64,000 bases of DNA from Leptodontidium sp. MPI-SDFR-AT-0119 (Eukaryota; Ascomycota; Leotiomycetes; Helotiales; Leptodontidiaceae), in NCBI GenBank assembly GCA_020726505.1, contig JAHLEZ010000011.1, positions 248,001 through 312,000 of the forward strand. Direction: 5' to 3'. Positions 57,624 through 64,000 of the stretch are shown here, one piece after another (position 1 is the first letter of the stretch; every line of letters begins with the position of its first letter). The position numbers were made by a program, and so were the translations under genes. The notes below the pieces were generated by a model, which saw only the letters and a list, made by a program, of their open reading frames with translations, had not been told where the DNA came from and did not search any database.

Positions 57624-59036
57624 TGGCTGGTTTACGATCACCAAGTCGGTCCAGCAGTCAACGGTTTCTGCTTCAAGAAGATTTCCTTAGCGAGGACATC
57701 AGTCTGACACGCCCTTCACCTACCGCGAAATTGCAGCATCGTCTCTCTCTCTATGTACAGATGAAATTCAACTATCAACGTTTGGATCCAACGCTACTCC
57801 GCAATTGTCTTCAGCCTGCTCCATTTCTCACAAACCTCTCTCAGGACTTTCCATCGCTGCTAGCAGTCACACTTCGGATCTAGACTCTGAATTTTCTCCC
57901 AATGACTATGGACTTTTATGGTACTGGCAACATTGGAAGTGGGAGGCCGTTGCTTGTTTCTTTGTGATAGCAACTCCTTTGTGCAGTCTTGCAACCGTTT
58001 TCACTCATGCGGGAGCCTCTCCCCCATGGCCTTTTCGGATATCAGTCAACGCTATTATTTCCATCTACGCTTTGATATTCAAGGGTTGCCTCGCATTGGC
58101 GGTGGCTTCTGGAATTGGTCAGCTTCAATGGACCTGGTATTGGTCCAACCGGTCACTCTACGAATTCATTAGATATCAAAATGCAGCACAGAACCCTTGG
58201 GGCGCGCTGCAGTTGTTCAAGGAACAAAATATTCGACAGCCGTTGACGTCGTTTGGAGGCACAGTTTTGATTCTATCTATCAAAATTGATCCTTTGGTAC
58301 AACTGCTTACTTCAGTTTATGGATGCAGTATCTTGGATGAAAGCAGAGCGCTACCATACCCCGAATTAACAACATAACCGAGGATCAAATTGTTAATGGC
58401 CGTTCCCCTATGATAGCTCGACTCGACTTTGAGTTCAATCGCATATACACCAAGTACCTTCATGTCATGGGATTATCCAACTGGCAGCTGTACTTTTTCA
58501 GAACCATATGCAACTCTGGGCTACTGCAATACCTGTGGGGATTGAACTTCGAGCATTATATTCAACACGACATGTATTCCCATATTAGCTATATCACGTA
58601 AAAGCTTTGGAATTTGCCCCGAAGGTACTGGATTGAATCTAATATCAGCCTCGCGATTGAAACTGGAGCCGGAAAAGTTCTGTGGCCAAACACGACTTTC
58701 AACTTTTTCGACACTGAGCAACTCCTTGCCCTCACATCATTCCTCCAGAAACAAAAAACGGTGTTCAAAACCGTCGTTTTGGGGGGTAAAACGAGTAATT
58801 CGGACGCGAAAATTAATATCACGACCAGGGAACCGCTGTCTGACTGCGGTACACTTAACTCGCAAAACACCTGGAGGTGCCGCGGCTATGGTGCTGCGGT
58901 ATGCACGTTACAGCAGTGCGTGCGGGAGGACAACGCCACAATTATTAATGGGGACCTTAAGGAGAATTTGTTGTCAACCTCCGGATCGGTAGTTGCCTTT
59001 AAATGTTGTGTTTACCCTCTTCAGGGCTGGCGCTAA
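57624..59036 (+). pseudogene. Decayed DUF3176 membrane protein
   Basis: The best-preserved part (57720-58374) reads WQHWKWEAVACFFVIATPLC, HAGASPPWPFRISVNAIISI, ALAVASGIGQLQWTWYW, RSLYEFIRYQNAAQNPWGAL and TSFGGTVLILSIKIDPLVQL, the signature N-terminal half of fungal DUF3176 proteins. The frame then meets TAA at 58375. Downstream pieces appear in shifting frames (LSNWQLYFFRTICNSG, then YCNTCGD one base out, then WIESNISLAIETGAGKVLWP and later Cys-containing segments to 59036). Family members run about 600 aa with one C-terminal membrane span, which is not found here. The N-terminal 30 codons (MAGLRSPSRSSSQRF) also sit in a different frame from the core. Confidence 0.65.
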
Positions 59037-61439
59037 GCGAGCTCCTGCTTTAGCAACGTCAACAATTATGTAGAGCTTCAGACTCGCAAACGGTACCGAG
59101 ATAGAAATACTAAAATAAATCATGCATCTGATGACACATATTAATTGTTAGCTAGAGTATCAGGATTGAGTTATTGTTCAAGTCAAGTTGTCTTCTGACG
59201 CAAGATAGATGATTTCGGAAATTGTAGATTAGCAACTCGCATAGGGGCACAAACAATGGATAGTTTTAGGTGAAAGAATATAGGAATCATTCTAGGCCAG
59301 CATTATTATGTCGGATAGTCGATATTACCTTCGAATCGAACGAAATTCAATCTAATTGCTTCCGTGGGGGGTATTGTCGGTCTTACCTGAAGCAACGTGC
59401 CACGCTGATCTTGGCAAGTCTTGCCGGACTTACGAAGTTAAATCGCTGCTCAACAATCCTCCTCGAAAAAATTCAATCACATTCCCCAGATGACGATTGT
59501 TTCAAGTGCGAACATCTTGGCTGAAGACAGTACGATATCAAGAAGATGTCAAAGGCAGCTTGTTTGATACGATTTGTTTTTCTTTGTTTTTGACATTGGG
59601 AGGGTGTTGTTTTCTTGCTTGTGGTGTTTTGCATTAGATTCCGTTTTTCATGCCATACCTTGTGTGCAAAAGCAAGGAGGCATATTGTATTAATACTGTA
59701 CTGGTACTTCAACAAATGGTCATTCTTCGAACCAGTTGAACTTTTCGAACAGCATCTATAATTGCACTGTCTCTTCCAGGCTGCTTTTGAGGTTTAGCAT
59801 TGATTTGTAAACTCACGCTTCGCATTAGCATAATTTTCATTTTCATTGTCAACTTCTGAGAAGCCTGATCCCTGGGATTTGTTGCTTAAAGTCAAAAGTC
59901 AACGTCTCCCGGATCCCGAATTAAAGCAATGTTAAGCCGTTAAACAGTGACAGGGCTGACGGCACGGCACTGGCGAGCACTTGAGAACACTGGCTTGAGT
60001 TGACGCCCATACAAATCAAATCATTACAGTCTGACATCCCCACCTTCACTTCTTTCAATAGCCATGACGCGTCATGTTCAGATTCTAGACTTCGAGTCCG
60101 TACTCTAATGAGCTTTAGATGGCCCCTCTTGTTTTATCGAGAAGATCTAGTAAGACAGCTTTCTACTCTAGTCTAAGAATTATATCTTGTTAGCTCCCAG
60201 CCAATCCATTTTCCAAAGTTCAGACGACATCACACACTGCAAATCCTTCTAATCTAGCGTTCGAGTGCTTCAAGCCCCCTCCAATTCGACAAATCCTTGT
60301 TTCGCAGCAATTCCGCTCAAGCTCCCATCTACGGCCTGCTTGTTCCGCTTTTAGCTCTCTAATCGCATCAGTGCTGCTATCACATTGGTAGAACTAGCTC
60401 AGAAGTACCTTAAACACCCTATTACTGATGAACTGCAAGCTCCATAGGCTTCTAGAGGACGTCACATAACATAGGTAGATTCGGCTAGAAGTTCAACATG
60501 CACACCCCCTCATTTTCCTCATGGGATTTCCCACACTCGCATCCAATCCTCCATACCATGATTTAATTGTTTTAAAAAAAAAATGCCCAGAAACTCATTA
60601 TCCCTTGGATCGGACTCCACTGAACGGGAGCAGGCTAGTCAACAGTCCATCTGAGCATCTCAGCCGTAGTGTACTCGGCTTGGATTGACGATCTTCAATA
60701 TCCCATTCGTCACTTGAGGCTCGCTAGATATTAGATTTTCGGTGCCAGTGGTGGTGCGGCATAGCTTGCGCAAAACTGTTGCTGCGGGAGGGGTTGCTCA
60801 CCGTAGGCATTGCTAGAGGTGTAGGGGGAAAGGAAGCGGCAGAAGAAGGGTTAAGCATGCTGAATCGCCTTGAACTATGCATACTATACAAGTACCCACA
60901 GGCTTTCTTTCACGGATGTTCGGTAGATCTGGTTCTCAAGCTGCAAGTGGAAAGTCCCGCGAAAACTGAATATATTGTTCGACAGAGGGTATAGCACACA
61001 CGTAATGAAAGCTGACTGGGAGGCTGAAGGACACAAAGAGATATGTTGAGAGCCCGCCACCATTACTCAGGAAGAACACAAACAGGGATCCGTAAAGGAT
61101 TTTGTCGAGAACAGCAAGTTGGCCACCGGATGTTAGGGCTGGAACCGAATGATGTGGGGTATTGAGGGGGTTCAGCTATTTTATGGTTGTCAACACGGCT
61201 TGTGTGCTGGAACGTTACGTGGCCGCTTGTCTGCCAAATGCAGTGTTTAGAAAATGCGAGGGGGGGATTCATTTAGATATGTAGGATCACGTTAACGAAA
61301 TGTTGATATTCAGATTGAGAGTTATCGCTATCATTTCTTCAAGTCAAAGAGACGGATGAGAAACACCAATTATGGATATTTGCATGCGATTGAGATCGTA
61401 TGAGCAACAAAATACTCGATACTAAATACATCTAGACTT
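59037..61439. other. Gene-free stretch
   Basis: Almost no open frames on either strand. I see nothing that I can name. Confidence 0.5.
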
Positions 61440-62927
61440 TTATAAGCCATTGTTGAAGTTCGAGAGTTGTGGGCAATTGTGTCCCTGGATTTGTGGACCC
61501 AGGTTTTTGCTCAATAAATCAAGGACCTGACCAATGGGTTCAAGGACAGGGATTGCAGCATCGGCCAGGCCAGCCATGGTGGCTTGGAAGAAGAAGCAGG
61601 AAAGGCTGTTGCCTTCGAGCAAGCTAGCTCCGTTGAAGACACCTCCTGTGAGATCTCCGGTATCCACGCCGACGAATGAGTTGACTGTGCCAGTGTTACC
61701 GCTAAATCGGATGATGCCAGGATACATTCCGTTTGTTAATGACAGTATCCACGTTAGTATCGACGGTGTTCATAGGCTGCGAAGTTGGTCTCTTGTACCA
61801 GTTGTCTGGGATTCTTTCCATGCCTCTGTTGTGCACGAAATTGCCTGGAGTTCCCGTGACAGCAAAGAAAGACTTGAGGACCTCACCGTTTAGCACGCCA
61901 CCCATGTTGTCTGCGGAGCGATTTGACATGAGATGGACGACGAAGTTGTGTGCATCCGGAGCGACGAGACCAGAGAAGGGATTCGAGAAATAGTATGGAT
62001 TATTCTTAATGGAATACTCCGCTGTGTAGTAGGCTTGAGACGCAACCTTGTCGTGGGTCAGGCCACCCTCGGATGCCGCGAGGCTATAAAGACGTTCCCA
62101 TCTGTGCATCTCAAATACTCCGACATTGCCGCCGTTCATGTATGCATCACCCTAGTTATCTGTCAGCTCATGTTATTTATAACGGCCATAACCGAGCAAC
62201 GTACTCTCACGATGGAAGCATTTCCTTCGTATCTGTTATGAGTGCCAACAATACCGGTCGGTGTACCCAGTAAACCAAGAGTACCAGGGAAGCTACCACC
62301 AATGGACCATTTTCCAGCGATTGGATCACCAGAGATTGCGATTGAAATAACTGCCAATGCCAACGCGAGTTCTGGAGACATGCTGTAGGCCGCTCCGAGT
62401 CCGTCAATTGCTGTTTCTCGATGTCAGCGTCGCACATAAGTGTCAAAAGATTGGTATCAAGATATGGCTTACTTTGTTGGGTGGTTGCAATTCCATTGTG
62501 TGGTAGAAAGCCGTGGTTGGCTGCCGCGTTGAGGCCAGGACATTGTCCACTAGAAGGAGTCAGCAACTGCTATTTTGAAGATGTACTGAGATGTCTGAGT
62601 GGTATGTATCTCGGCATTGAGAAGAAAGAACGAAGGTTCCTCAATGGCCACCTACCGCTTGTCATTTGCTCCTGGAGCTTGGAACTCATGGCCACTGCCA
62701 GGTCTCACATCGACAAATTGGTCTTGAGCATTGAAGACGGTACATTTGCCGTAAGAACCACAATTATCGCGACCAGTTGTGAACTTCGGAGGTGGCACAT
62801 TTGGAAAGACAGCTTGTCGTTTTTGGGAAGCCTCAAGATTCTCTCCGTTCTGAACAGCTTCCATGACCGCAGGCCATGCTGTAACCAACGGCAGAGCCAA
62901 AACAAGGGTTTGAAGTGTTTTGCGCAT
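61440..62927 (-). CDS. Secreted chloroperoxidase-like heme peroxidase, with one frame slip
   Basis: Heme-thiolate peroxidase family (Peroxidase_2: chloroperoxidase and unspecific peroxygenase), acting outside the cell. Exons 62656-62927, 62473-62549, 62205-62410 and 61440-62151 give about 421 aa. The signal peptide is MRKTLQTLVLALPLVTAWP. The proximal heme-cysteine segment reads GQCPGLNAAANHGFLP, where the usual form is PCPxLNxxANHG. The metal/acid segment reads GTHNRYEGNASIVRGDAYMN, where peroxygenases normally have EGDxS, so Asp is replaced by Asn. Exon 4 has one surplus base between about 61735 and 61755: the frame moves from DTNVDT to LTNGMYPGIIRFSGNTGT. Without that correction the protein stops at 61702. 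Pseudogene or assembly error; otherwise complete to the stop at 61440. Confidence 0.8.
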
Positions 62928-64000
62928 ATTGATTATCTGAATGAATAAGAAGTGATGACATGAGGAAGAATCAAAATGCTATGCAATTCATTCATCCGGG
63001 GGCAGCTCTCTATATAATCTATTCCTCGCTTTTAAGCGCTGTTAAGCACTTGAACATCTCCGTAGACCTGCATTATCTCAAATCTTGGCCCAAACTACAC
63101 GTTATCTGTAGTAGTTGAAGCTGATCTCTCTTCGCTCGACAGACAATTGGATATGCTTCAACGGTGTGTATACGCTGGAGTATGCCGCAGTGCGACTCGC
63201 ACCGCTCCCAACAGTACTGTAGTAGACATAGAGTTAGAACGCGGGGTAGTGCTAGATCGTGGGAGTTGATTGACAGAGTTCTAACCTTTTATGAGCGAGA
63301 TCAGCGGAGAATCGTCGTTCTTATTCTGTGGAGTCGACTACTGCCGGTCGATGGTTTTCAGCCACCAGAGGCGGTAGATCTATGATCTGCAGATCTAAAG
63401 ACGGGATTTAACCGCAACTGGAGTAAGCAATACCTAAGCCACAAGCTGTTGCTGACCATCATGCCGTCCTCAGTTGGATAGCCCCTCGGCTGGCAGTCGG
63501 CAGTCGGTTAACGGTTGGGCCGGGAATATGTGAAATGTGACGTCGCAGAACAATATTTCTGACTTTGACTTTTGATCAGAGTAGTTGCGGGGTACATGTA
63601 TTGTTTTAGTCTTCGCTTTGTTCCAAGCGAAATCCCCTCAGAGATTCCCCGATTACAGACGGATCACAGTACGATCAAGTGGCTGTTCTAGTCCCTCGGT
63701 CTCTGACAGCAAACTCGCTGCGGCAAAATTAGGTTCACTTTTGGGTGGTAGATGTGAAAATTGAATTCAGTTCTTAACGATTTTGAGAGACACAGCAAAT
63801 TCAAAACTAAGCCTAAATATTAATAAGGTGATCAAAGGGACACATGTTCTTGAGAGAAATGACATCATTCCTGGTTGAAGCAGAGGAAAGACCTGAAAAA
63901 TAAGAAAAAGTTGAAGTTTGAGTAGAATCCTGGCATCTGGCACAGAGGTGACTCTAGAGACAGACTAGTTCCCATAGCCTAGTTCCTAAAGATCGGAGTT
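62928..64000. other. Peroxidase upstream region
   Basis: Promoter region of the chloroperoxidase-like gene (TATATAAT at 63011-63018, about 85 bases before its ATG). No other gene seen. Confidence 0.45.

Overview
The window is nuclear DNA from a filamentous ascomycete (Pezizomycotina). The evidence is genes with several short introns (about 45-140 bases, GTRNGT donors, TAG/CAG acceptors, CTAAC-type branch points), fungus-specific families (DUF2985, DUF3176, CFEM, chloroperoxidase/HTP, NmrA-like, fungal Dsn1/Mis13, Bzz1) and a dispersed single 5S rRNA gene of the Neurospora type. The protein sequences look most like Helotiales/Leotiomycetes, but that is an impression and was not searched.

Layout. 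1.8-3.8 kb: a Baeyer-Villiger-type flavin monooxygenase (minus), then a small gene with a mitochondrial-type leader (4.7-5.1, minus). 6.3-8.4 kb: a DUF2985 membrane protein (minus). 9.7-10.5 kb: a truncated amidase relic. 11.2-12.1 kb: a cysteine-rich, Ser/Thr-rich surface protein. 12-25.5 kb is the accessory, repeat-rich part. It holds decayed repeats, minisatellites and microsatellites, a decayed gene of a fungal family I believe to be PD-(D/E)XK nuclease-like (17.7-19.8), an F-box protein (20.2-21.4), a small gene behind a nonanucleotide tract (21.7-22.2), a 772-bp AT-rich element with terminal inverted repeats, and an intact 5S rRNA gene that forms the end of a repeat also present as two decayed copies. 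25.5-27.7 kb: a small cysteine-rich protein and a 126-aa unknown protein.

28.5-56.9 kb is gene-dense and mostly housekeeping. In order it holds kinetochore DSN1 (minus), a secreted S41 peptidase broken by two one-base shifts (minus), an NmrA-like protein (minus), an RS-rich protein (plus), a CFEM-type single-pass membrane protein with a very long cytoplasmic tail (minus), DBP5 RNA helicase (minus) divergent from BZZ1 (plus), a newly assembled small two-exon gene (minus) divergent from a 10-exon CorA-like transporter (plus), and a Derlin (minus) that ends 86 bases from the CorA-like stop. 57.6-59.0 kb is a decayed DUF3176 gene. 61.4-62.9 kb is a secreted chloroperoxidase-like protein with one frame slip. 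The rest is intergenic.

The genes do not form one pathway. The secreted or surface proteins (cysteine-rich proteins, CFEM protein, S41 peptidase, chloroperoxidase) suit a plant-, wood- or soil-associated fungus. Exon coordinates were built by hand from splice signals and frame arithmetic. For the multi-exon models the exon sum is an exact multiple of three, except where a frame break is stated. No tRNA genes were recognised.
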